From the NCBI RefSeq assembly GCF_000520975.1, contig NZ_JACB01000017.1, positions 90,284 through 154,283 of the forward strand: a stretch of DNA of 64,000 bases, read 5' to 3'. Within the stretch, counting starts at the first letter, position 1, and each line of letters begins with the position of its first letter. Below, in pieces: positions 17,528 through 26,202 of the stretch. Source of the DNA: Aquimarina megaterium XH134 (lineage in GTDB: Bacteria; Bacteroidota; Bacteroidia; Flavobacteriales; Flavobacteriaceae). The notes below the pieces were generated by a model that worked only from the letters and a program-made list of their open reading frames with translations, searched no databases and was not told the origin of the DNA. The translations under genes and the position numbers were made by a program.

Positions 17528-18155
17528 TAAGCTTATCTAATATTAATTTTTTTCTTTCTTTATCAAATATAAAAGGAGTTCCGTGCCCAGGATAAAAAGT
17601 ATAACCTAAAAATTCATTTGCTATAAATTGTAACGATGAATTTAGATTTTTCTCATCACCTCCAGGTAAATCCGTACGGCCAAATTTGTTCCAAAAAAAC
17701 AAATCTCCTACTATTAGATTATTTCCAAACTCTAAACAAATGCTACCTGGTGAATGCCCAGGTGTATGATGGATTTTTATTTCTTTATTTCCTAAGGATA
17801 ATGATTTTTCTTCATCCAAAAATCTATCTATCGTTGGAGTAATTTGGGTCCCGACTCCTCCAGCTAATTTTCTAAAAAGATTAGCTTGTCTTATAATTCT
17901 TTTGTCTTTTGAATGCATGAAAATTTTCACCCCATACTTTTGTTTCATCTTTTCTGCAGAAGAAATATGATCAAAATGTCCATGAGTCAAAAGAATTCCT
18001 AAAACATTATATTGACATTCTTCAATAAAACTATCTAATACTTCAAATTCATCACCTGGATCTAATACCCAAACATCATTACCTCCATCGCTTAAGAAAT
18101 ATACATTGACTTTCCATTTGCCAACTGTTTTCCACTTTATTTCAAAATCCATCAT
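17511..18155 (-). CDS. MBL-fold metallo-hydrolase (glyoxalase II-like)
   Basis: A 214-residue metallo-beta-lactamase fold hydrolase. Metal ligands are clear: THGHFDH (His58, His60, Asp62, His63), HTPGHSPGS, the bridging Asp in IVGDLFF, and PGHG near the C-terminus. GRTDLPGGD is typical of the glyoxalase II-like branch that cleaves thioesters. In this cassette it might release or edit acyl thioesters (ACP or CoA), which is inference. Its start overlaps the SDR stop by one base and two consecutive ATGs (18155, 18152) are possible. The bases just upstream read AGGAGGAG, a Shine-Dalgarno-like string unusual for this phylum, but they also encode the SDR C-terminus. Confidence 0.85.
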   Translation of the reverse strand: MMDFEIKWKTVGKWKVNVYFLSDGGNDVWVLDPGDEFEVLDSFIEECQYNVLGILLTHGHFDHISSAEKMKQKYGVKIFMHSKDKRIIRQANLFRKLAGGVGTQITPTIDRFLDEEKSLSLGNKEIKIHHTPGHSPGSICLEFGNNLIVGDLFFWNKFGRTDLPGGDEKNLNSSLQFIANEFLGYTFYPGHGTPFIFDKERKKLILDKLNGSTN

Positions 18156-18871
18156 TAAACTCCTCCTAAATATATTACTTGCCCAGTGATTGAAGATGAG
18201 TCTTCACTAATCACAAAATCTATCGCATTACTTACGTCTTTCATTTCTCCTAATGATTTAATTGCATTTCTTGAGAGGACTTCTTGCAGTGCTTCTTGAT
18301 CAATCTTTGCGGATAAATCTGTAGGAATAGCAGAAGGAGCTATAACATTAGCCGTTATACCATAGTCATATATTTCTTTAGATATAACATTAGTATAAGC
18401 AGTTATAGCTGATTTTGTTGAGGTATATAAAGATTCTCCTCGTACTTCATGCTTTACCGCCATAGAGCTCATATTAATAATACGCCCATATTTTTTTCTA
18501 CTCATCAATTTAATTGCTTCTCTACAAAAAATCATTGGAGCATACACATTAACTTTATACGTATCCTCTATCATTTTGTAAGGTAAAAGTCCAGCTGTTA
18601 ATATTCTTGGGTTAATTGCAGCATTATTTATAAGAACATCAATTCTTTTATAATGTTTTCTTATAAATCTGAATATCTCTAAAACATCAGTTTCATTAGC
18701 GACATCTTTTTCGAAATGAGTATACTTATCATTAACTAAATCTGACTTAGACCTACTACATCCAATAACGTAATTCCCGTCTTTTAAATAATATTCAGCA
18801 AGGTATCTTCCAATACCTTTACTAGTACCAGTAATTAGAAATATTTTTTTATCTAATGAGAAATTATTCAT
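18155..18871 (-). CDS. Short-chain dehydrogenase/reductase (FabG-like)
   Basis: A 238-residue classical SDR. The cofactor loop is TGTSKGIG (14 to 21), NNAA lies at 82 to 85, Ser135/136 is in NMSSMA, and the catalytic pair Tyr149 and Lys153 is in YTSTK. It most likely reduces a 3-oxoacyl-ACP, made by the neighbouring KAS III, to 3-hydroxyacyl-ACP. Its start codon overlaps the stop of the ACP gene by one base (TAATG) and its stop overlaps the metallo-hydrolase start the same way. Reduction of a nucleotide sugar is an alternative, but the ACP/KAS III context favours an acyl substrate. Confidence 0.85.
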   Translation of the reverse strand: MNNFSLDKKIFLITGTSKGIGRYLAEYYLKDGNYVIGCSRSKSDLVNDKYTHFEKDVANETDVLEIFRFIRKHYKRIDVLINNAAINPRILTAGLLPYKMIEDTYKVNVYAPMIFCREAIKLMSRKKYGRIINMSSMAVKHEVRGESLYTSTKSAITAYTNVISKEIYDYGITANVIAPSAIPTDLSAKIDQEALQEVLSRNAIKSLGEMKDVSNAIDFVISEDSSSITGQVIYLGGV

Positions 18872-19146
18872 TACAGAAGTTGGTTTATATATTCCTTTAA
18901 CGTTTTTACCGTTTTGAAAGGACTAACTTCTAAAGACATTGCGTTTTCATCAGCAATAGATATATAGTTTCCACTTTCATCTTCAATCTTTTCTTCTATT
19001 AAGGAAATAAAATGCACTAAATCCATAGAGTCCAAAACACTTTCTTTTCCGAAAATAACAGTGTCTTCATTTTTATCCATTTGAACATCTTCTAAACTTA
19101 AATTAATTTCATCTATAGCATCAAAAATTATATGTAATATATCCAT
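18871..19146 (-). CDS. Acyl carrier protein
   Basis: A 91-residue acidic protein with the phosphopantetheine attachment Ser40 in VLDSMDLVHF, the position of the DSL motif of ACPs. The helical, acidic sequence and C-terminal segment FKTVKTLKEYINQLL fit the four-helix ACP fold. It carries the growing or loaded acyl chain for the adjacent SDR, KAS III and AMP-ligase. The NeuD-like acyltransferase gene ends nine bases upstream, which makes that enzyme the best candidate to take the acyl group from this carrier. It differs clearly from a housekeeping AcpP (DSLD) and is probably dedicated to the locus. Confidence 0.9.
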   Translation of the reverse strand: MDILHIIFDAIDEINLSLEDVQMDKNEDTVIFGKESVLDSMDLVHFISLIEEKIEDESGNYISIADENAMSLEVSPFKTVKTLKEYINQLL

Positions 19147-19155
19147 CCTAAAATT

Positions 19156-19860
19156 TTAATTGTTATTTTTTTTTATTGTTATCCATTCTTCAATAATTGT
19201 TTCTGGTACTTCTATTTTGTCAAGTACTCTTAAAGGATTCCCTAAAACAAAACATCCCGACTTAATATTTTTTAAAACCAGAGATCCCATACCAACCTGA
19301 GCTCCAGGTTCAATTTCTATTCCTTCGCCAATAGACGTAGATGAGCCAATAAAACTAAATGAGCCGATCTTAACTCCTGTTGTAGTAGTTATTGTAGAGC
19401 CCAGTAATGCTCCTTTACCTATAAGGTTACCAACTCCTATAACGCAATTGGCTGAAATAACAGAAAAAGACTCTATTATCGAATGATTAAAAATCACAGA
19501 TCCATAATGAATAATGCATCCATTTTTAATTTTTGCTGTAGAAAAAACTTTTGCTGTTGGATGAATTAATGTTACAAATCTTTCTTCTGGTAAATGTAAA
19601 TTTTCTATTATTTCACTTCTTACAATTCTTGTTCTAAAAGACCCTATAGCTAAAACAAATTTTACATTATCTTCATAGGTATGTACTTTTTTAATTGGTC
19701 CATCAACAGGAACATCTTCAAATTTTTTACCCCAAAGATCTTTGTTATCATCTAAAACACCAATAATTTCATATGTCTCTTTTATTGAATTGATATCTTT
19801 AATCAATTCATTTATTTCCCAAAATGCATTGCTTCCTCCAATTATTACAAGTTTTTGCAT
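19156..19860 (-). CDS. NeuD/PglD-family sugar acyltransferase
   Basis: A 234-residue enzyme with an N-terminal Rossmann-like nucleotide-sugar binding domain (LVIIGGSNAFWEI at 3 to 15) and a C-terminal left-handed beta-helix of hexapeptide repeats (about 100 to 215: IIHYGSVIFNHSII, VIGVGNLIGKGALLGS). This family N- or O-acylates sugars; PglD and VioB acylate the 4-amino group of UDP- or dTDP-4-amino-6-deoxy sugars. Directly downstream lies the ACP gene, so the acyl donor may be acyl-ACP rather than acetyl-CoA. The DegT aminotransferase at 23811 could make the 4-amino substrate. Four bases separate it from the asparagine synthase gene. Confidence 0.82.
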   Translation of the reverse strand: MQKLVIIGGSNAFWEINELIKDINSIKETYEIIGVLDDNKDLWGKKFEDVPVDGPIKKVHTYEDNVKFVLAIGSFRTRIVRSEIIENLHLPEERFVTLIHPTAKVFSTAKIKNGCIIHYGSVIFNHSIIESFSVISANCVIGVGNLIGKGALLGSTITTTTGVKIGSFSFIGSSTSIGEGIEIEPGAQVGMGSLVLKNIKSGCFVLGNPLRVLDKIEVPETIIEEWITIKKNNN

Positions 19861-19864
19861 GAAA

Positions 19865-21763
19865 TTATACTTTTTCTCCGTTTAAAAATATTTTACACCA
19901 CCATTCAAAATTCATAAAAGACCAGATAAGTAGTCGATGATTAATGTGGTCTTCTATATGCTCTTTTACTATTTTACAAATATATTCCTTATTTATATAT
20001 TTTGTACTCATTGTATTTTCGCTAAGAAGTAACTCTTCTACATATTTAGCATTTTCTCCTCGATACCAACTTTCGTCTGGTGCCGAAAACCCTTGTTTTT
20101 TTCTATTAATAATAGAGTCAGGTATAAAATCCAGCATGGCTTTTCTTAATACATTCTTACCATCATCATATTCTCGATATGAAAGGGTCTTCTTTTCATT
20201 AGATAGTTTATTTTCGTCGATCTGGGCTATCTCTTTCTTAAGATTCCCTAATTTGTGTTTTACAGGAACTTTCATGGCAAAATCAACCAAATCATTATCC
20301 ATAAACGGAAAACGTTCTTCTAAGCCATGAGCCATCGCCAATTTATCACCCACCAAAAATAATCCAGGTAAAAATGTCTTTATTTCAAAATATAAAGAAT
20401 TATTAATATGCTGCTCAGGAGTATCATATTTTAATTTATCATTAAAAGTAAATACTCTTTCGAATACCTTTCTTGGTTCGTTAATATCAATTTGGTCAAA
20501 AATTTCTTGTGTAAAAAGTTCTTTTTTATCTTTATCTAATACCAAACGTTGCCAAAAATCATAATATTGATCAAAGAATTCTTGTTGATCCAAAGCATCA
20601 AATACCTTATAGTATCTCCAGGGATATCCTCCAAATAATTCATCTCCTCCGGTCCCTTGTAAACATACCTTTACAAATTTTGATGCCAATCGAGAAATAT
20701 AATAATTAGGATATGACATCCCCACTCTTAAATCCTCCAGGTGATATACCAGTTTGGGTAAAGACCACCGTAAATCTCCTGCATTCATAACTTGTTCAAA
20801 ATGCTCGGTTTTAAAATGGTTGGCCATCAACTCTGCATCTCTACGCTCATCAAAATTAGCTTCTCTACCGGTCACCTCACTCATATCAAAACCACAGGTA
20901 AATGTAGATAGTCTATCTACCTGTTTGGATGCTACTGCTGTGATAGAACCAGAATCCATTCCTCCAGAAAGATATGAACCCACAGGAACATCTGCAATCA
21001 TTTGCCTAGTTACCGCTTGTTCAAAAAGTTTTTTGGTTTCGGTCTTTGCGTAGTCAAAAGACATTTCTTCATCTGTCTTTGTAAAATCATAATCCCACCA
21101 TGAATTATGTCTAACAAAAGTAGAGGCTTTATCTATTTTTACTGTATTTGCAGGAGGCAACATCGTGACTCCTTTGAATAAAGTATTATACGAAAATACA
21201 TTTTGAAACGTAAAATATTCATTTAAGGCGTTAAGATCAACATCTATTTTATAATCTGAATGCTTTATAATTGCTTTTATTTCACTAGAGAAACACAGTG
21301 TTTTTCCATTAAACCAATAATAAAGAGGTTTTATTCCAAATCTATCCCTACTTAAATACAATTCTTCTTCTTGTGTATCCCATGCAGCAATTGCAAACAT
21401 CCCATTTAATCTTTCAAAGAATGATGTACCATAGGCAGATAATCCCTCACATATTACCTCTGTATCGGTTTCAGAAACAAACGTATGACCTTTTGTTTTG
21501 AGTTCTTGTTTTAATTCAGAAAAATTATAAATACAACCATTAAAAACTACAATCCATCTTCCTTCTTTAGATCCCATGGGTTGTGCTCCCTTATCAGAAG
21601 TATCCAAAATAGCAAGTCTTTTATGAGCTAAACCTATGTTCTTTTTCACATAGTACCCTTGACCATCTGGTCCTCTATGTGCAATTTGAGATGTCATCGT
21701 TTTTAATTCGTCTCTATATACAGCCTCTTTATTTAAATTAAAAATACCAACTATTCCACACAT
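19865..21763 (-). CDS. asnB: Asparagine synthase (glutamine-hydrolysing) family amidotransferase
   Basis: A 632-residue two-domain protein starting MCGIVGIF, with Cys2 as nucleophile. RHRGPDG-type (IAHRGPDGQG), LAILDTS and SETDTEV motifs mark the glutaminase half; the PP-loop SGGMDSG lies at 266 to 272. The usual FNGEIYN reads FNGCIYN (Cys77 for the Glu that contacts glutamine); this variant is known from other AsnB-like amidotransferases. LVGDKLAMAHGLEERFPFMD replaces the DKVDRASM and EPLLDH-type block. It likely amidates a carboxylate in the polysaccharide pathway, for example a uronic acid, though true asparagine synthesis cannot be excluded. Three bases separate it from the acyltransferase upstream. 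Confidence 0.9.
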   Translation of the reverse strand: MCGIVGIFNLNKEAVYRDELKTMTSQIAHRGPDGQGYYVKKNIGLAHKRLAILDTSDKGAQPMGSKEGRWIVVFNGCIYNFSELKQELKTKGHTFVSETDTEVICEGLSAYGTSFFERLNGMFAIAAWDTQEEELYLSRDRFGIKPLYYWFNGKTLCFSSEIKAIIKHSDYKIDVDLNALNEYFTFQNVFSYNTLFKGVTMLPPANTVKIDKASTFVRHNSWWDYDFTKTDEEMSFDYAKTETKKLFEQAVTRQMIADVPVGSYLSGGMDSGSITAVASKQVDRLSTFTCGFDMSEVTGREANFDERRDAELMANHFKTEHFEQVMNAGDLRWSLPKLVYHLEDLRVGMSYPNYYISRLASKFVKVCLQGTGGDELFGGYPWRYYKVFDALDQQEFFDQYYDFWQRLVLDKDKKELFTQEIFDQIDINEPRKVFERVFTFNDKLKYDTPEQHINNSLYFEIKTFLPGLFLVGDKLAMAHGLEERFPFMDNDLVDFAMKVPVKHKLGNLKKEIAQIDENKLSNEKKTLSYREYDDGKNVLRKAMLDFIPDSIINRKKQGFSAPDESWYRGENAKYVEELLLSENTMSTKYINKEYICKIVKEHIEDHINHRLLIWSFMNFEWWCKIFLNGEKV

Positions 21764-21766
21764 ATA

Positions 21767-23788
21767 TTATAATTCTAAAATTCTTAAAATCTCTTTTTCG
21801 TAATATTCTACAAATTTCAGCGATCCTTCTTTTGACAAATGAGAGCCATCACTATAGTATATTTCCCCATTTTCAAACTGTATACAATCTCCATTATTGC
21901 AAAAAACGTCAACAGGATCTAAAAAATAGATGTTATTATTTTTATCAGCATAATTCTTTAGATATGTGTTTGTTTTTAAGCTAATGCTATCTTGTTTATA
22001 AACCGATTTTACTGGGAAAAAATATTGCAAATATTTAGGTTTAAAAAGGGATTTATGAATTGGTACTGACGAAAATGGTCTAGGGACATTTCCTATAAGT
22101 ATCGTTTTTCTGTTACCAATCAATTTATGAAATTTTTTGATTTTATTGATAACCTTTTCATAACCTTTTTCGGAAATATTAATATCTTCAAAAACGCCCA
22201 AAGAGTCATTCAGTATTTTATTTACTTCCATCTGAAAATACCAATCATAGCTCATAATTGGTATTGCCTGAGGATTTAAATCTAAAACTTCTAATATATA
22301 GTTTACTCTCACTTTTCTAATATCATCAACTCCTTTTCTCTTGAATCCTGGCATAACAAAAGCTGAAACATTTGAAGCTGTAATAGATTTTTTATGGTTT
22401 TTATTGATGTTGTTAACCAAGCCATAGGCATAATGTCTTGCATGGCTATCTCCTATCAATACAAAATCTGTATAATTACCTTTTCCTTTGCCCAGAAATC
22501 CCATTTCCGTAAAACCATATCCTCCATAATTTTTCTTATGAAATTCTTCTGGGTTCTTTAATTTCTGTGCAAGTCCAATATTAGTATCCGAGATTCTCCA
22601 AGTCCATCCTTTCTTATAGATTACATCATTTCTTACAATTACAATCAATAAGATGCATATAATAGCAAAATAAACAAGAGAGCTATCTTTTTTAATTGAA
22701 ATCCTATAGGTTTTATATCGTAATGGCGTTTCGTAATACTTGTATACAACTAATGAAACTAATAATGGCAAAATAAACAGAAATAATTGATCAATGATAT
22801 TTAATTCTCTTTCTATAATATATTTGTAAAATACAATAAATGGCCAATGAAATAAGTACCAAGTGTAGCTTATATTACCTATTTTTCTTAACCAATTGTT
22901 TTCGAAAAAACCTTTGGATAGGCTTGTTTTTCCATTAACTATTAAAATAGCTACTCCAATACATGGTATAATGTTTAAAGTACTTAAAAAAGGAGTGTCT
23001 TTAGAAAAAAACATCGCAGGTAATACCAATAAAATTATACCTATTACAAAAATAATTTCTTTTGCTATCTTAGATTTGATCTTCAAAGGGTACAGCCAAA
23101 CTACGCTTGCACCAATTAAAAACTCAAAAATTCTAAAGGGTAACAAAAAAAACTGAAGTGAATTTTGATCTTTATAAAAATCTGTATTCTCTGTTAATAA
23201 TTTATTTAAAAATTCTGGTGCACCATAGTAGTTTGTCAAAATTGTGAGAATTAGACTCAACAAAAATAAAAATGAAATCACACTAATGGTTTTTACCTTT
23301 TGCTTAATTTTAAAAAGAAGTACTAGCGTGATTGGCCATATCAAGTAAAACTGTTCTTCAATACCTAATGACCATGTGTGCAACAAAGGTTTTAAATTTG
23401 CCGAAATATCAAAATACCCTGCTTCACTTAAAAAGAAAAAATTTGAAACCGCAACGGAAGAGGTTAGCATTACTTTTGATAACCTCATAAAATCTGAAGG
23501 AGCAAAAATTAAAAAAGCAGCAATAAAAACAAGAAAAATCATTAAAAATAAAGAAGGTAACAATCGCCTTACTCTTCTTGAATAAAAGTTTTTAAAGCTT
23601 ATTTTGCTGGTAGTTTCGTACTCGTGTTTTAAAATTCTGGTAATTAAAAATCCACTTATTACAAAAAATACATCAACACCTATAAAACCACCTTTTACAA
23701 AATCAAAATCAAGGTGAAAAAGTATTACTAATAATACAGCAATGGCTCTTAGTGCATCTATATGATCTATATAATCGAGCTTCTTCAT
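21767..23788 (-). CDS. OafA-type O-acyltransferase with C-terminal SGNH domain
   Basis: A 673-residue fusion. The first about 380 residues form an acyltransferase-3 membrane domain with about ten helices: RAIAVLLVILFH holds the conserved His and FIGVDVFFVISGFLI the R/K-X10-H partner region. The rest is a periplasmic SGNH hydrolase-like domain with FVLIGDSHARHYAYGL (nucleophile Ser) and SDGSHLSKEG near residue 645 (Asp and His). Such proteins O-acetylate surface polysaccharides in the periplasm (OafA, OatA). It is the counterpart of WbpC in the P. aeruginosa locus, whose sugar genes recur here. The acceptor hydroxyl is unknown. Confidence 0.9.
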   Translation of the reverse strand: MKKLDYIDHIDALRAIAVLLVILFHLDFDFVKGGFIGVDVFFVISGFLITRILKHEYETTSKISFKNFYSRRVRRLLPSLFLMIFLVFIAAFLIFAPSDFMRLSKVMLTSSVAVSNFFFLSEAGYFDISANLKPLLHTWSLGIEEQFYLIWPITLVLLFKIKQKVKTISVISFLFLLSLILTILTNYYGAPEFLNKLLTENTDFYKDQNSLQFFLLPFRIFEFLIGASVVWLYPLKIKSKIAKEIIFVIGIILLVLPAMFFSKDTPFLSTLNIIPCIGVAILIVNGKTSLSKGFFENNWLRKIGNISYTWYLFHWPFIVFYKYIIERELNIIDQLFLFILPLLVSLVVYKYYETPLRYKTYRISIKKDSSLVYFAIICILLIVIVRNDVIYKKGWTWRISDTNIGLAQKLKNPEEFHKKNYGGYGFTEMGFLGKGKGNYTDFVLIGDSHARHYAYGLVNNINKNHKKSITASNVSAFVMPGFKRKGVDDIRKVRVNYILEVLDLNPQAIPIMSYDWYFQMEVNKILNDSLGVFEDINISEKGYEKVINKIKKFHKLIGNRKTILIGNVPRPFSSVPIHKSLFKPKYLQYFFPVKSVYKQDSISLKTNTYLKNYADKNNNIYFLDPVDVFCNNGDCIQFENGEIYYSDGSHLSKEGSLKFVEYYEKEILRILEL

Positions 23789-23810
23789 TTATCTTTAATT
23801 TGGGAAATAA

Positions 23811-24953
23811 CTATAATGATAGAATAGTTTGAACAACATATTCGTAATCATCTTTGGTCATTCTGTTGTGTAACGGAATCGCCATAGAAGTATCATTTGC
23901 AAGTTTAGCTCCTGGAAATTCGTCAGGCTCTATTTCGTATTTATCAGCATAATAATTAAGCATATGGACAGCATGTGTTCCTGGACGAGTTGATATTCCT
24001 TGTTCTTGGAGTTTTTCCATAATAGTATTTCTACTAAATGGTGCTTTATCTTCATCTATCAGAGCAACAAAACTTTGCCATCCATGTTTAAAATCTGAGT
24101 TAACTTGTGGTAGTTTAAACCATTCTATTTCTCCCAATTTCTCCTTATAAAAATCCGCCCATTTTTGGCGTTCATCAATAAAAAGATCAAGTTTTGATAA
24201 TTGAACAATCCCAACTGCTCCTTGCAAATCTGTCATTCTATAGTTATATCCCATCATATTAAAGTCGGGAAGAATAAAAGGTTTAGGTCCGTGATGACGT
24301 TGCTCTTCGGATATTGATGCTCCATGGTTTCTAAGCATTCCCATCTTTTCTCCTAATTCAGCATTATTGGTAGTAATCATTCCTCCTTCTCCGGTAGTAA
24401 CTGATTTTCTAGGGTGAAAAGAAAAACATCCAACATCTCCAAGTCCACCAGCTGGAACGTTTTTATAGGCAGCTCCCGCAGCACAAGCACCATCTTCTAC
24501 TAATGGAATATCACCAGCAACTTGTTTGATAGCATCCATATCGGCACAGAGTCCGAACAAATGAACAACCATTATTGCTTTGGTTCTATTAGTAATTTTG
24601 CTTTTTAATTGTTTAGGATCAATATTAAAAGTTGTTGGATCGATATCACAAAAAACAACTTTGGCACCTTGATATAAAACTACATTTGCAGTAGAAACCC
24701 AAGTAAATGCGGGTACAATAACCTCATCTCCTTCTTTAATATCCAATGCAACTAATGCTAAATGTAAAGCGGTAGTAGCACTAGTAACGGCAAGTGCATG
24801 TTTAACTTCATGACGCTTTGCAAACTCTTTTTCGAATTGCCTTACCTTAGGACCCGACGTTAACCATCCGCTCATTAATGGTTCTTTGACTGCTTGCCAT
24901 TCTTCCTCTCCGGTAACAGGCAATGAGATTGGAATATTTCTTTTTTCTATCAT
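23811..24953 (-). CDS. DegT/DnrJ/EryC1/StrS nucleotide-sugar aminotransferase
   Basis: A 380-residue PLP enzyme. The PLP lysine is Lys183 in SFHPRKSVTTGEGGM; VEDGACAAGA holds the Asp that contacts the pyridine nitrogen, and TSATTALHLAL the phosphate loop. Family members use glutamate to aminate 4-keto (PglE, VioA, perosamine synthase) or 3-keto nucleotide sugars. The sequence is distinct from the WbpE homologue at 28170. With RfbB supplying dTDP-4-keto-6-deoxyglucose and a NeuD/VioB-like acyltransferase at 19156, a 4-amino sugar is my preferred product. A 40-base gap separates it from the oxidase upstream. Exact substrate not determined. Confidence 0.87.
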   Translation of the reverse strand: MIEKRNIPISLPVTGEEEWQAVKEPLMSGWLTSGPKVRQFEKEFAKRHEVKHALAVTSATTALHLALVALDIKEGDEVIVPAFTWVSTANVVLYQGAKVVFCDIDPTTFNIDPKQLKSKITNRTKAIMVVHLFGLCADMDAIKQVAGDIPLVEDGACAAGAAYKNVPAGGLGDVGCFSFHPRKSVTTGEGGMITTNNAELGEKMGMLRNHGASISEEQRHHGPKPFILPDFNMMGYNYRMTDLQGAVGIVQLSKLDLFIDERQKWADFYKEKLGEIEWFKLPQVNSDFKHGWQSFVALIDEDKAPFSRNTIMEKLQEQGISTRPGTHAVHMLNYYADKYEIEPDEFPGAKLANDTSMAIPLHNRMTKDDYEYVVQTILSL

Positions 24954-24993
24954 GTTTCTATTTTTTAAAACTTATAGCTTAAACAATTCGTAA

Positions 24994-26199
24994 CTATTTT
25001 AACTCTTTTAAGTATTGATCGATAATATAAGATGCTATTGCTAATGAGGCCGTAGCACCAGGGCTTGGTGCATTTAAAACATGAACTTGCCTATCTTTCC
25101 TAATAATATTAAAATCCATTATTAGTTCCCCTGATGGAGAAATTGCTTGTGCTCTTACACCCGCATTTCCTTTAACAAACATATCTGCATTAACTTCTGG
25201 AATCATTTTCTTTGCCTTAGCAATAAAAGCAGAAGAGGCTACAGAAGATTTTAACTCTCCCATGGAGAATACGAAATTGTTTTTAAAAAACTTCAGTAAT
25301 CCTTTATAAGTAAGTGATTCAAAAGCCTCTTTAGAAGAAAAGCTAAATGTATTGTATCCTTCTCGTTTAAATGCAAAAACAGCGTTAGGTCCAACTTCCC
25401 TCTCTCCTCCCATAAGTCTAGTAAAATGAACTCCAAGAAAAGGATATTTGGCATCAGGTACTGGATAAACCAAATGATTAACCATATGATTCATTTCTGG
25501 TTTAAACATCAAATACTCACCTCTAAAAGGTATAATTTTTAGAGGTGAAGTTTCATGAGTTAACTTTTTATAAGAGTGGTCACTATATAAGCCTGCACAA
25601 CTTATCAAGTAATCATAAGTTTCTTCCTGATTACCGGTATTTATAACAACTTCATTTGCATTTGAAGTTTGTATTTTTTCAATCTTGGTGTCAGTCAAAA
25701 TTCTTCCTCCATTTTCTTTTATAAGATCTACCAGTTTTAACATTACCTTTTTGTAATCAACAATACCTTCTTCAGGAACCAAAAGTGCTTTTTTTGCTTT
25801 GACGTAAGGTTCTCTTTGCTTCAATTCATCACTAGAAAGATATTTTAGCCCTTGCAATCCATTTTTATCTCCTCTTCCTGCTAACGTCTCTAGTGATTTT
25901 TCCTCCTGATCTGTAGTGGCCACAACCACCTTTCCGCAGATATCGTGAGGGATATCATATTCCTGACAAAAGGAAATCATTTCTCTAATCCCTTGAACAG
26001 ACAAAAGTGATTTTAAAGAACCCGGTTTGTAGTATAGACCACAATGCAATACTCCACTATTCCGTCCAGATTGATGCTGGCCAACATTTTTTTCTTTCTC
26101 ATAAACCGTAACACTACCTACGCTTTTAAGCATTGACAATTTATAAGCAACTGCCAAGCCTATTATTCCGCCTCCTACTATTGCAATTTTTTTTGACAT
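24994..26199 (-). CDS. lhgO: L-2-hydroxyglutarate oxidase
   Basis: A 401-residue FAD-dependent oxidase of the DAO/LhgO family. The dinucleotide loop GGGIIG is at residues 9 to 14 and is followed by QHQSGRNSGVLHCGLYY, a signature of LhgO/L2HGDH. Later blocks include VPEEGIVDYK, IPFRGEYLMF, LGVHFTR and the C-terminal PSPGATASLAIA. LhgO oxidises L-2-hydroxyglutarate to 2-oxoglutarate and passes electrons to quinone or oxygen. It is placed between nucleotide-sugar genes, close to a WbpB homologue whose known reaction converts 2-oxoglutarate to 2-hydroxyglutarate, so a recycling role is a natural inference. Three bases separate it from the SDR upstream. Confidence 0.9.
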   Translation of the reverse strand: MSKKIAIVGGGIIGLAVAYKLSMLKSVGSVTVYEKEKNVGQHQSGRNSGVLHCGLYYKPGSLKSLLSVQGIREMISFCQEYDIPHDICGKVVVATTDQEEKSLETLAGRGDKNGLQGLKYLSSDELKQREPYVKAKKALLVPEEGIVDYKKVMLKLVDLIKENGGRILTDTKIEKIQTSNANEVVINTGNQEETYDYLISCAGLYSDHSYKKLTHETSPLKIIPFRGEYLMFKPEMNHMVNHLVYPVPDAKYPFLGVHFTRLMGGEREVGPNAVFAFKREGYNTFSFSSKEAFESLTYKGLLKFFKNNFVFSMGELKSSVASSAFIAKAKKMIPEVNADMFVKGNAGVRAQAISPSGELIMDFNIIRKDRQVHVLNAPSPGATASLAIASYIIDQYLKELK

Positions 26200-26202
26200 T
26201 AC

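Noticed and set aside
18158..18168. Strong Shine-Dalgarno-like string before the metallo-hydrolase
   Set aside because: The bases encode the Leu-Gly-Gly-Val end of the SDR, a common SDR C-terminus, so the match may be accidental in a phylum that rarely uses such sites.
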